The notes under the pieces were generated by a model. It had not been told where the DNA came from. It was given only the letters and a program-made list of their open reading frames with translations, and did not search any database. Below, piece by piece: positions 18,613 to 27,124 of a stretch of 64,000 nt of DNA. Positions within the stretch are counted from its first letter, which is position 1. The number at the start of each line of letters is the position of its first letter. The DNA comes from Bacteroidota bacterium (GTDB lineage: Bacteria > Bacteroidota > Bacteroidia > Bacteroidales > CAIXZF01). Made by a program: the position numbers and the translations under genes. Location: positions 62,001-126,000 of the forward strand of contig JAKLIX010000004.1 of NCBI GenBank assembly GCA_022709385.1, given 5' to 3'.

Positions 18613-20058
18613 ATGAACAGAAAAAAGAAACCCCTGCCTTTGTTTGAGCAGGTTCCCATCCTCGATGCGGGATCGGAGGGGAAGGCTGTGGCCAGGGTCG
18701 GTGAACTGGTGATATTCGTACCTTATGTTGCTCCGGGCGATGTGGTAGATATTCAGGTAGTTAGAAAGAAGAAGGCCTATCTTGAAGGCAGGGCTGTACG
18801 TTATCACCAATACTCAGACAAGCGGGTGACCCCGTTTTGTACCCATTTTGGTTTGTGCGGAGGTTGCAAGTGGCAACACCTCGATGATGATCATCAGCTT
18901 CACTACAAACACAAGCAGGTGAAGGATGCCTTTGATCGCATAGGGAAATTGCAATATCCTCTTATTCAGGCTATTATTCCTTCGGAAAACAAGCGTTATT
19001 ACCGGAATAAACTGGAATACACGTTTTCAGCCAGACGATGGCTGGAAGGTGAACATAAAGAGGAAACGCCCGATATGCGTGGACTGGGCTTTCACCTTCC
19101 GCAATTGTTCGATCGCGTCCTCGATATCAGAGAGTGTTATCTTCAGCCGGCACCTTCCGATGCTATCAGGTTGTTTGCCAGGGAGGTTTGCCTGGAAACA
19201 GGGCTTCCGTTCTATGATGCCAGGACCAACCAGGGCTTCTTCCGGAACCTTTGGATCAGGAACAGCAATCAGGGTGACTGGTTGGTAATCCTTGTCACGG
19301 GGGAGCGGAATGAGCCGGTGATCCGCCGGGTGTTGGACCGCATCGGTGAAAAATTCCCGATGGTCAATTCACTGATGTATGTGGTGAATGAGAAAGTCAA
19401 TGACAGCATTGCGGATCAGGAAGTCGTCCTTTATAAAGGCAAAGGATGGCTTGAAGAAAAGATGGATGATCTGTTGTTCAGGATTGGGCCGCAGAGTTTT
19501 TTCCAGGTGAATACGGCCCAGGCCCTGTCCATGTACCAGCTGTGTGCTGAGAGGCTGGAACTGCTTGGAAATGAGCTTGTTTACGATTTATACACGGGTA
19601 CCGGTACCATTGCCTCATTCATTGCCCGGAAGGTGCGACAAGTGATAGGGATTGAATATGCTACGGATGCCGTAAAGGATGCTGCCGGGAATTGCAGGAT
19701 GAACGGGATTGAAAATGTGTTGTTTTTCGCGGGCGATATTGCCGATTTGATGACGGATGACTTTTTACGCACGCACGGGTATCCTGATGTGGTGATTACC
19801 GATCCGCCGAGGGCCGGCATGCATGAGAAGGTGGTGCAGCAATTGTTAAAAGCGGCTCCCGCAAAGATCGCCTATATCAGTTGCAATCCCGCAACCCAGG
19901 CCCGCGATCTTGCTATGCTTGCCGGACAATATGAAATAACCCTGGTGCAGCCTTTCGACATGTTTCCGCATACCCATCACGTGGAGTGCCTGGTAATCCT
20001 GGAAAGAAGGAATCCCTCCATTACACTGCCACCAGCAGAGGAAGCAGCCTGTCAATGA
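18613..20058 (+). CDS. rlmD: 23S rRNA (uracil-C5)-methyltransferase, RlmD/RumA family
   Basis: 481 residues. An N-terminal TRAM domain (about 10-62) is followed by the [4Fe-4S]-binding Cys76, Cys82 and Cys85 (CTHFGLCGGC). The central insert precedes the SAM-binding domain with DLYTGTGTIASFIA. The catalytic region has TDPPRAGMHEKVV and the nucleophile in YISCNPATQARDL. It would form m5U in 23S rRNA, or tRNA in some relatives, so the exact target is inferred. An AAAGG ribosome site lies directly before the ATG. Its last 38 bases overlap the 3' end of aroK on the other strand. Confidence 0.88.
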   Translation: MNRKKKPLPLFEQVPILDAGSEGKAVARVGELVIFVPYVAPGDVVDIQVVRKKKAYLEGRAVRYHQYSDKRVTPFCTHFGLCGGCKWQHLDDDHQLHYKHKQVKDAFDRIGKLQYPLIQAIIPSENKRYYRNKLEYTFSARRWLEGEHKEETPDMRGLGFHLPQLFDRVLDIRECYLQPAPSDAIRLFAREVCLETGLPFYDARTNQGFFRNLWIRNSNQGDWLVILVTGERNEPVIRRVLDRIGEKFPMVNSLMYVVNEKVNDSIADQEVVLYKGKGWLEEKMDDLLFRIGPQSFFQVNTAQALSMYQLCAERLELLGNELVYDLYTGTGTIASFIARKVRQVIGIEYATDAVKDAAGNCRMNGIENVLFFAGDIADLMTDDFLRTHGYPDVVITDPPRAGMHEKVVQQLLKAAPAKIAYISCNPATQARDLAMLAGQYEITLVQPFDMFPHTHHVECLVILERRNPSITLPPAEEAACQ

Positions 20059-20560
20059 CCCCTGTCAGGGTGAGCCCGCTGATATCCAGGGTGTGGTTTG
20101 CCTGGCGGTAAACAGACTCTCTGCTTTTCAACAGCGCTTCCAGGTTTTGTTCCAGTTCATGCTTAGCGGTATTCCTGATCAGCGGCCGTGGTTTGCGCGA
20201 TTGCAGCAGGCGTTTCATCAGGTGTTCCCAGTCAAGCCGCAGATACACCGATCGTCCGTGTTTCAGAATAAACGCCATGTTATCATGAAAGCAGGGCGTA
20301 CCTCCTCCGGTGGACACCACGACCTGATCCATCGAGGCCGTTTTCATCAGCACATTGTGCTCAATTCTCCTGAAGGCCTCTTCCCCGAAGGTTTCAAAGA
20401 AACTGGGGATGGTAAACCTGTGTGTTTCTTCAAAAACCGCATCGGTATCATAATGGGTGTAGCCCAGTTCCCTGGCCAACCGCAATCCGGTGGCGGATTT
20501 TCCGCTTCCCATGAAGCCGATCAGGAAAACCTTCGGTACGTATTGTCTGCTATTCTCCAA
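20021..20560 (-). CDS. aroK: Shikimate kinase
   Basis: About 179 residues from TTG 20560; a longer frame to 20611 only shadows the preceding gene. The Walker A loop lies in IGFMGSGKSATG, followed by the shikimate-binding DTDAVFEE, ETFGEEAFRRIE and STGGGTPC, and the lid RKPRPLI. It phosphorylates shikimate in aromatic amino acid synthesis. The start overlaps the stop of the PorE-like gene by about 11 bases (ATTGGAGAATAG), suggesting translational coupling. The 3' end overlaps rlmD by 38 bases in the antisense direction. Function is certain; the non-ATG start is inferred. Confidence 0.92.
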   Translation of the reverse strand: MENSRQYVPKVFLIGFMGSGKSATGLRLARELGYTHYDTDAVFEETHRFTIPSFFETFGEEAFRRIEHNVLMKTASMDQVVVSTGGGTPCFHDNMAFILKHGRSVYLRLDWEHLMKRLLQSRKPRPLIRNTAKHELEQNLEALLKSRESVYRQANHTLDISGLTLTGVIDRLLPLLVAV

Positions 20561-22646
20561 TGATCTTGAATTCCGTCCGGCGGTTTTCCTGCCTCCCGTC
20601 TGCAGTTGCATTGGAAGCGACAGGCTGCGACGGACCGTATCCCTTGTAAACCAGCCTGTTGGCTCCGATACCCTTGTCAGTCAGGTATTTCACCACAGCT
20701 TTGGCCCGGTTCTCAGAAAGGGTCATATTCGAACTCTCAGAACCGACATTGTCGGTATGTCCGGAGATCTCTATTTTAATGCCCGGTTTCACCCGGGAAA
20801 GATCGCGGATCAGGTCAGCCAGGCGGTCCAACTCGTTGAATGATTCGGGTCTCAACACAAATTTACCCGTATCGAAAAAAATGTTCTTAAGGATGATCTT
20901 ACATCCAAGGCAGGCACCCTTGAGCCTGATTTCCTTTTCAACCATCTGGTAAGGACTGGTCTGGGGCAGGTTGAAATTCTCAGAATGAAAGAGGTAATCT
21001 TTGGCATTCACTGCAATGCCGTAATTGAAACCGGCAGGAAGGGAAACCAGGAATTTTCCGCTGATGCTGTTGCTGGTGAAAGTGGCGATCACTGCGTTTT
21101 TCAGATTGTCGATGATATCGATGGTGGCGCCAACGGGCTGAGAAGTAAAATCATCCAATGTTCGTCCCTTTAAAATTGTCAGGTTTTTGGATTCCACGTC
21201 AACCATCCCCTTCAGCTTATCGTCACGCTGCGGCGCCGCCACGTCGGCCAGAAGCTGGTCTTCGTATGCTGCTTGCGGCTGTTTGACCGGTCCGAGGTAA
21301 GTGATCCGGAAGATGTCATAACCTCCTTTGCTGCTTTCGGGACGGTTGGAAGTAACATAGGCACGCTTGCCGCTGGCTGAAAGAACGTATGAGGTTTCAT
21401 CCCAGGGAGTGTTCACAGGATAGCCGAGATTTTCGGGCGTCGACCACCTGCCCGCAAGCCGGGTTGTCTTGTAAATATCGTAACCGCCCATGCCATTGTG
21501 TCCTTTGGAAGCAAAGAAGATGGTTTTATCATCCGGGTGAAGGTAAATGAAAGCATCATCCCAGGGGGTGTTCAATTCAGACCCAATGGTCATCCCTTCC
21601 CCCCAGATATTCTGTTTCCTGTCCATTACTCCACTGAAAAACAGGTCTTTGCCTCCCTTATTCCCATAAGTGTGTTCTGTTACATAATAGATTTTTATCC
21701 CGTCAGGGGTGAAACAGGCACCGCTTTCATCGGAGGGGGAGTTGATTTTGTCGGGCAGGCGCAGGGGCGACGTCCAGTTGCGTCCATCCAGTTTCGATAC
21801 AAAAATGTCTTTATCGGATCCCTGCTTACCCATATACAGGGCCTGACCGTCGTAACTGACGGCAAATGACTCATAGGTGCCTTCCGGGTCATAAGGGGCG
21901 CCGAAAGCTTTCGGCAGCGACCACCGTCCCTTTTCACGGTTTGTGACAAGCACCTTCACTGATCCGGGCTCTGCCGCCTGTGAACGGTTAAACACCAGCA
22001 TGGATTCATCGGCAGTGATACTCGGTGCATATTCATCCGCATCGGTATTCCAGTCTTTCACCGCTTCAACCCAAACCCTTTCCAGCGGTTTTTCCACCAT
22101 GAGCCTGGCAGTTTCACATTGCTGGATATCGCGATTCAGTTCCGCTGCCATCCCGCTGATTATTTTTTCTTTTTCCTTTGACTTATACAGGATAAACTGG
22201 GCCTTGGCTTCATCGAAACGGTAATTGAGTTTCAGGGCACTGCCCAGCAGCCAATGGACATCGGGCTGACAGTCTTTTTCGTTGAGGCTCAGGGCTTTCT
22301 TCAGGTGATCGATGGCGGTGATCTCCTGGCCGGTGTAAAACATGCATTTCCCGATTCGATAGTTCAGTTCTGCATTATCGGGATTAAACGCATTGGCCTT
22401 TAAGAAAGACCCGAGTGCGTCTGTAAAAGCCGGAACGGGATTTTTCCCTTCATCCATCGCTTTCAGCGCTTCCTTGTAGGAAATATTGCCGGCTTCAAGC
22501 TGCGCTTCTGCAAGCCGGAATGCTTCCTTCCGGTCTTTGAACTGTGATGCCTTAAATTCAACATTCTGGGAAATCACTTCCTGATGCAACAGCAGTAACA
22601 CGAGAAGCGGCAGGGTTAAATATTTTGCTACCATTTCACAACACAT
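20550..22646 (-). CDS. PorE-like T9SS-associated OmpA-family protein (TPR, propeller, CRD, OmpA)
   Basis: 698 residues with a signal peptide (MCCEMVAKYLTLPLLVLLLL, cut near EVISQN). Domains in order: TPR repeats (about 50-170); a WD40/PD40-like propeller (about 200-460; TADESMLVFNRSQ, FFASKGHNGMGGYDIY, VTSNRPESSKGGYDIF); a carboxypeptidase-regulatory-like domain (about 490-570); and a C-terminal OmpA domain (about 580-695; EISGHTDNVGS, peptidoglycan-binding NRRTEF). This order is that of PorE of Porphyromonas gingivalis, which anchors T9SS parts to peptidoglycan. Bacteroidota have several paralogues, so an exact PorE identity is not proven. It directly follows the TPR gene and overlaps aroK. 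Confidence 0.75.
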   Translation of the reverse strand: MCCEMVAKYLTLPLLVLLLLHQEVISQNVEFKASQFKDRKEAFRLAEAQLEAGNISYKEALKAMDEGKNPVPAFTDALGSFLKANAFNPDNAELNYRIGKCMFYTGQEITAIDHLKKALSLNEKDCQPDVHWLLGSALKLNYRFDEAKAQFILYKSKEKEKIISGMAAELNRDIQQCETARLMVEKPLERVWVEAVKDWNTDADEYAPSITADESMLVFNRSQAAEPGSVKVLVTNREKGRWSLPKAFGAPYDPEGTYESFAVSYDGQALYMGKQGSDKDIFVSKLDGRNWTSPLRLPDKINSPSDESGACFTPDGIKIYYVTEHTYGNKGGKDLFFSGVMDRKQNIWGEGMTIGSELNTPWDDAFIYLHPDDKTIFFASKGHNGMGGYDIYKTTRLAGRWSTPENLGYPVNTPWDETSYVLSASGKRAYVTSNRPESSKGGYDIFRITYLGPVKQPQAAYEDQLLADVAAPQRDDKLKGMVDVESKNLTILKGRTLDDFTSQPVGATIDIIDNLKNAVIATFTSNSISGKFLVSLPAGFNYGIAVNAKDYLFHSENFNLPQTSPYQMVEKEIRLKGACLGCKIILKNIFFDTGKFVLRPESFNELDRLADLIRDLSRVKPGIKIEISGHTDNVGSESSNMTLSENRAKAVVKYLTDKGIGANRLVYKGYGPSQPVASNATADGRQENRRTEFKIIGE

Positions 22647-23756
22647 TTATTCACAGTCCATTGTATAATACTGCTGCGCTGCCTTCAGCCCGAGTTCGGC
22701 AGCCTTTTTCCAGTCGGCGCAGGCACCTTCTGCATCTTTCAGCATTTCTTTCGTAATCCCCCGGTTCAGCCAGGCAAGGGAGTTTCCGGCACTGTATTCA
22801 ATGGCCTTATTGAAATCGGCCAGGGCAAGTTCGTATTTTTCTGTTTTATGGTAACAGATTCCTCTGTTGGTGTAGGCTGACGAATATTTCGGATTGATTT
22901 CCAGTGCTTTGTTGAAATCTTTCAATGCAAGTTCAATCTTCCCCTGCTCAAAATAAATGCCGCCTCTGTTGTTGTATGCCATGAAGTAAGCGGGATCTTT
23001 GGTAACAGCCAGGGTGTATGCCTCGATGGCGCCTGCCTGGTCATCCAGTTTCCGTTTGATGCTGCCGAGATTATTATGGAAGAAAGCCTGGGGGGGGTCA
23101 AGCGAGACGGCTTTTTGCTGATCGCGCAGGGCATCCTGCAGTTTGTCGGTCATACGGTAACAGGAGGCCCTGTCATTATAGGCCCTGGCGAAGTCGGGCT
23201 TCAGACTGATGGCTTTGTCAAACTGGTTCAGGGCTTCATCAAAGCGGGAGGTGAGGAAATAAACCTCACCCAGCGCGTAATAGGCTTTGTAAGCGGAAGG
23301 ATCTTTGGCGATGATCGCCAGGTAGTCTTCGGATGCCGCCTTGTAATCTCCCAGCCCTGTATAGGTTTCTGCTCTTTTCGTGAGCACGGCTGCATCAGCC
23401 GGATTCTTCATGAGCAGGCTGTTCATATCGGAGATACAGGAAGTGTAATCCGCGATAAGGAAGGCAGCAAGCCCTCTGTTGTACAGCGCTTTGTCAAATT
23501 CCGGATTGAGGGTGACTGACTGGGTGAAAAGGCGTATCGCTTGCTGGTAGGCTCCCTGGTCAAATGCCTTAACACCTTCGTTATATGCCTCCTGCGACTG
23601 CTGCAATATCCTGGCTTTTTCATTGACCATCGCGACGGAATCCCTGAACCTGATTTCCTCAGGGCTCAGGGTGGTGTCTGTAAGGGGCAATACCTGCGCA
23701 AAAAGCGGAACTGAAAAAAAGAGACAAAATAGCCACGGTAATACATGATGCTTCAT
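22647..23756 (-). CDS. Secreted tetratricopeptide-repeat protein
   Basis: 369 residues with a signal peptide (about 1-20, ending LFAQ), then about eight consecutive TPR units (YNEGVKAFDQGAYQQAIRLFTQSVTLNPEFDKALYN onward, ending GACADWKKAAELGLKAAQQYY). The last unit resembles Sel1-like GAC-DW repeats. TPR proteins are protein-binding scaffolds. The stop codon is immediately followed by the ATG of the PorE-like gene, so the two are made together and may form one periplasmic assembly, which is inference. No enzymatic domain is present. Confidence 0.8.
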   Translation of the reverse strand: MKHHVLPWLFCLFFSVPLFAQVLPLTDTTLSPEEIRFRDSVAMVNEKARILQQSQEAYNEGVKAFDQGAYQQAIRLFTQSVTLNPEFDKALYNRGLAAFLIADYTSCISDMNSLLMKNPADAAVLTKRAETYTGLGDYKAASEDYLAIIAKDPSAYKAYYALGEVYFLTSRFDEALNQFDKAISLKPDFARAYNDRASCYRMTDKLQDALRDQQKAVSLDPPQAFFHNNLGSIKRKLDDQAGAIEAYTLAVTKDPAYFMAYNNRGGIYFEQGKIELALKDFNKALEINPKYSSAYTNRGICYHKTEKYELALADFNKAIEYSAGNSLAWLNRGITKEMLKDAEGACADWKKAAELGLKAAQQYYTMDCE

Positions 23757-23784
23757 GGTCGAAATGCTTATTTCAGAATAGTTG

Positions 23785-23829
23785 AAAAAAAAAGCGCTCC
23801 TGTCAGGCAGTCTGATGACAAAAGCGCTT
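23785..23829 (-). terminator. Intrinsic terminator of the T9SS Asp-box gene
   Basis: On the minus strand AAGCGCT (23823-23829) pairs with AGCGCTT (23792-23798). An inner TGTCA/TGACA stem (23816-23820 with 23801-23805) strengthens the hairpin, and a run of T residues follows (plus-strand A run from 23785). It ends transcription about 20 bases after the 23850 stop and insulates the TPR gene downstream. Confidence 0.8.
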
Positions 23830-23849
23830 CTCCCTTTCTGGTTTGATGC

Positions 23850-25190
23850 TTAACGGATCACCAGTTTTTCTTTGAAGATCTTATTTCCTGCCTGAATTTC
23901 AGCGATGTAGCTGCCTTGTCCGAGTGTGGAAAGATCGATCTGCTGATTATACGAAATGAGGTTTTGGTTGGTAGTTGTATTGAAAACTTTCTGTCCGACC
24001 ATATTGTAGATGTTTATCTGAACATCCTGGCTCTGGAAGCCGGCGATGGCGAAGTTGAAGTTGCCGTTGCCGGGATTGGGGTAAATAGAGATGCCGCCTT
24101 CTTTAGGATCGATGGCGAGGATTTCAGTGAGGTTGCCATTGTATTTATACATACCACCGAGGGTGGAGGGGGTGGTGGCATCGGTGAAGTCGCCTGCCCA
24201 TCCGGTCTGGGTGTTCACCCATTCGGTTTCGAGGAACTGCACGCCGTTGGTGCCATTGAATTCTGTCCAGGTGTGACCGCCGTCATAGCTGTAAGAACAA
24301 CCCGACATATTGGTGGCGGCTCCGGTGCAGACACAGGTGTTGGTAGTACCGGGCACCCAGGCGAAGTCGTTGGTGTAGTAAGGGCCGGAATAGGGGATGA
24401 GTGTCCAGGTGGTGCCGCCGTCCATGGTTTCATAAAGAGCGGTGGCGTTTTGTCCCCTGTCGATGGCGATGCCGTGAGTTGCGGTTAAAAAGGCCACATC
24501 AATATAGGTTGCGGCTACGCCCAGGCTGGAAACCGTCCAGGTAAGGCCTTTGTCGGTTGATTTGTATACCCTTGATTTCTGGGTACCAAACCACACATTG
24601 TCACCCACAACCGAGTAATAACCTACGATTCCCCACTCACCGGAAAGCGGTGCGGGAATATTGGCTGAGGGAACGCGGGTCCATGTCTCGCCGCCATCGG
24701 TGGTGGTATAGATCTCGAAATATCCCCCGGTGGCATCTCCCATGCAGAAGCCATCATTGGCATTGAAAAAATGAACTACGTTGGGGAAGCCGTCCGGAGC
24801 CGGGAATGCGCCGGTATTCTTCTGTACCCAGGTGGCTCCGCCATCGGAAGTTTTCATCAGGACACCGCCTCCGTTGGGTCCGAACAGCGGAACCCAGGCC
24901 GTGTTGTAATCAAGGGCATTGATCATGGCTGTGCCGTAAGTGGAATATCCGGGAATGGAACCTGCCGTCCAGGTGGTACCACCGTTGTTGGTACGGGTAA
25001 ATACCTGCAATTCGGCAGTACCGCCGCTGCCGTCATATCCGAGAGCCCAGACAACATTGGCATCCACTGCACTGATGTAGTTGATACCCACCGATGGCAG
25101 GGGAAATCCCGTAACCTGGGGAATCCACTGTGCATGGAGCATCGTTCCTGCGAGGACGAAAACAATTAAGAAAAGTAACTTTTTCATCAT
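23850..25190 (-). CDS. T9SS-secreted Asp-box (BNR-like) repeat protein
   Basis: About 446 residues from ATG 25190. A signal peptide (MMKKLLFLIVFVLAGTMLHAQ) precedes at least six Asp-box-like units (TSDGGATWVQ, TTDGGETWTR, STDKGLTWTV, TMDGGTTWTL, YSYDGGHTWTE), which form a sialidase/Ycf48-like propeller. A type A sorting domain (about 365-446; IYPNPGNGNFNF, ending KEKLVIR) is recognised by the T9SS for export and surface attachment. No sialidase catalytic set is evident, so binding is as likely as catalysis. A longer start at 25220 is disfavoured because a strong promoter would place the transcript start there. It has its own promoter and terminator. Confidence 0.82.
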   Translation of the reverse strand: MMKKLLFLIVFVLAGTMLHAQWIPQVTGFPLPSVGINYISAVDANVVWALGYDGSGGTAELQVFTRTNNGGTTWTAGSIPGYSTYGTAMINALDYNTAWVPLFGPNGGGVLMKTSDGGATWVQKNTGAFPAPDGFPNVVHFFNANDGFCMGDATGGYFEIYTTTDGGETWTRVPSANIPAPLSGEWGIVGYYSVVGDNVWFGTQKSRVYKSTDKGLTWTVSSLGVAATYIDVAFLTATHGIAIDRGQNATALYETMDGGTTWTLIPYSGPYYTNDFAWVPGTTNTCVCTGAATNMSGCSYSYDGGHTWTEFNGTNGVQFLETEWVNTQTGWAGDFTDATTPSTLGGMYKYNGNLTEILAIDPKEGGISIYPNPGNGNFNFAIAGFQSQDVQINIYNMVGQKVFNTTTNQNLISYNQQIDLSTLGQGSYIAEIQAGNKIFKEKLVIR

Positions 25191-25230
25191 TTTTTGATAA
25201 TTATTGGGTTTAACAATCATTTTTCAAGCA

Positions 25231-25260
25231 CAAAATTACAGTAAATTTTTAAATTGCCAA
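25231..25260 (-). promoter_or_regulatory. Strong promoter of the T9SS Asp-box gene
   Basis: On the minus strand TTG (25258-25260), 19 bases, then TAATTTTG (25231-25238): a full match to the Bacteroidota -33/-7 promoter with the consensus spacing. It gives a leader of roughly 30 bases to ATG 25190. Confidence 0.75.
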
Positions 25261-25396
25261 CCCGCCGGCAGGCTTCAGCAGGGAGAAGGAATAAAACCTG
25301 CACGAAACCTCAAACCGGATACAGGGTAAGTGCTTGATAATGAGCTGTGATGGCAGCCGTCCTCAGGCTGAATGGATGGACAACTGCAAGGTGAAT

Positions 25397-26413
25397 ATGG
25401 AAATAGTTGAAAATAAATCACTTGGTAAACTGAACACCTTCGGGCTCGGGGTGAACAGCCGGTATTACACGGAGCTGACTTCAAGGGAAGATTTCATCGA
25501 GGCCGCCACGCTTCACTTTCATCGCTACCCCGAAGTACTCATTCTCGGGGGTGGAAGCAATATGCTGTTTACCAGGGATGTGGAGGGGATTACGCTGGCG
25601 GTCCGGAACAAAGGCATCGACATGGCGGATTACGGAAGGGATGAAGTACTGCTGACTGCCCGGGCCGGGGAAAACTGGCATGAATTGGTGCTTTTCTGTG
25701 CCAGGGAAGGACTGTCCGGCATCGAAAACCTGGCGATGATACCCGGTAATGCCGGCACGGCCCCGGTTCAGAATATTGGTGCATACGGTGTGGAACTTAA
25801 AGATGTGTTTCACAGCCTTGAGGCCTTTGTCCTCGGGAGCGGGGAGCAGATCGTAATGAGTAAGGATGAGTGCCGCTTTGCATACCGGGACAGCATTTTT
25901 AAAGGTGAATTGAAAAACCGGGTCCTGATAGCCGCCATTACACTGAAACTGTCGTTGAAATTCACACCCGACCTCAGTTACCGTGGCTTGCGTGAACACC
26001 TGGATGTTGCCGGGATCTCCTCGCCATCGCTATCCCAGATGGTGGAGGCCGTATGCAGCCTCCGGGCTTCCAAACTTCCTGATCCGGCAGTAACCGGCAA
26101 TGCAGGAAGTTTCTTTAAAAATCCGGTGGTCAGCATCGAGAAACACGTGGAATTACAAGGACGTTACCCTGACCTGGTGTCCTATCCCCAGGAGGATGGT
26201 TCATTCAAACTCGCTGCCGGCTGGTTGATAGAACAATGCGGACTGAAAGGGAAACGGCTGGGCGATGCAGCCGTCCATGACCGACAGGCCCTGGTCCTGG
26301 TGAACCATGGAAATGCCAGCGGCAGGGAGATCCTCCGTCTCGCAACACTGGTGCAGTCTTCTGTGATGGAAAAGTTTGGAGTGAACCTGGAATTCGAGGT
26401 GAATGTTATTTAA
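25397..26413 (+). CDS. murB: UDP-N-acetylenolpyruvoylglucosamine reductase
   Basis: 338 residues, the length of E. coli-type (type I) MurB. It reduces the enolpyruvyl group to make UDP-MurNAc for peptidoglycan. Visible are the FAD-binding ILGGGSNMLF and the GIENLAMIPGNAGTAPVQNIGAYG segment. The proton-donor region is GNAGSFFKNP, and the C-terminal catalytic Glu lies in NLEFEVNVI. The ATG at 25397 starts the conserved ENKSLGKLNTFGL sequence; the frame extends to 25334, but those residues are not MurB-like. No related gene is adjacent. Confidence 0.93.
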   Translation: MEIVENKSLGKLNTFGLGVNSRYYTELTSREDFIEAATLHFHRYPEVLILGGGSNMLFTRDVEGITLAVRNKGIDMADYGRDEVLLTARAGENWHELVLFCAREGLSGIENLAMIPGNAGTAPVQNIGAYGVELKDVFHSLEAFVLGSGEQIVMSKDECRFAYRDSIFKGELKNRVLIAAITLKLSLKFTPDLSYRGLREHLDVAGISSPSLSQMVEAVCSLRASKLPDPAVTGNAGSFFKNPVVSIEKHVELQGRYPDLVSYPQEDGSFKLAAGWLIEQCGLKGKRLGDAAVHDRQALVLVNHGNASGREILRLATLVQSSVMEKFGVNLEFEVNVI

Positions 26414-26652
26414 TAAAGGAAATCATTAGACTTTAGACCTCAAACTAAAAAATCAACACCATTGTCACGAAGACACGGCTTTTTAAAGTGAGAGGGTAGA
26501 AAATTGAATTTAGAAGTGAAGTATTAAGTAAAGAAATGATTTTCAGCCTTTTAACTTCACTTCAATTTTTTACCTTTATTTTTCTCACTTGTTTCAAATA
26601 CTCAACGTCTATACCAATAAACATCTATACTGTAAACTAGAATTAATTGAAC

Positions 26653-26701
26653 CACATAGGACACATAGGGTAAACATCTATGTGATCTATGTTCCTATGT
26701 G
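26653..26701. repeat. Inverted repeat within the repeat stretch
   Basis: CACATAGGACACATAG (26653-26668) faces CTATGTTCCTATGTG (26687-26701), complementary except for one missing base. It is a stable hairpin with an 18-base loop. No T-run follows, so it is not a typical terminator. Confidence 0.7.
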
Positions 26702-26727
26702 TTGAACATAAAGGAAATTAATACGCT

Positions 26728-26758
26728 CAGTCGAAAACAATGCTTCGACTGCGCTCAG
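26728..26758. repeat. Small palindromic element CAGTCGA...TCGACTG
   Basis: CAGTCGA (26728-26734) pairs with TCGACTG (26745-26751). CGCTCAG occurs at both outer sides (26724-26730 and 26752-26758). The core TTCGACTGCGCTCAGAATGA resembles an intergenic sequence I have seen in many Bacteroidota genomes; this comes from memory. Confidence 0.55.
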
Positions 26759-27073
26759 AATGACTACTCATTAGACCTTAGAACTTATACTATAAAATCA
26801 ACTTCTAAACCAAAAAACTACTAAACCGGCATCCATCCGGGAACTGTTTCCGGTATGAAACGATGCTTCTCCACGCCCTGCTTTTATAACCACAGAGTTA
26901 CACGGAGTTATGCACGGAGTTTCACTAAACTTCTAAACCAATAAACATCTAAACCGGTCCGATGACGGCCAGAACTCCTTAAACCTTAAACTTTAAACCG
27001 TAAACTGGTACCTGAACTTCTAAACCAATAAACTCCTAAACCGGCTTCTATCCTCCCTGTTAGTTAATTTTCT

Positions 27074-27103
27074 TTTGATATTGGACGATCTTGAGTACTT
27101 TAG
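27074..27103 (+). promoter_or_regulatory. Candidate kup promoter
   Basis: TTTG (27074-27077), 18 bases, then TACTTTAG (27096-27103), one mismatch to TAnnTTTG. It lies 21 bases before the kup ATG. Confidence 0.45.
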
Positions 27104-27124
27104 CCGCCATTATTCCGCTTCGCA

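Larger units (their letters stand above)
26414..27073. repeat. Gene-free stretch of decayed intergenic repeats
   Basis: About 660 bases without a credible gene. Visible are three imperfect copies of a ~30-bp unit beginning ACTTCTAAACCAATAAAC and ending CTAAACCGG (26801-26830, 26929-26957, 27016-27045). There are several shorter fragments (CTATACCAATAAACATC near 26610; AAACCTTAAACTTTAAACC near 26980), a CCACAGAGTTACACGGAG unit near 26891 and two inverted repeats listed separately. Base composition is AT-richer than in the neighbouring genes. No RNA gene was recognised. Confidence 0.75.
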
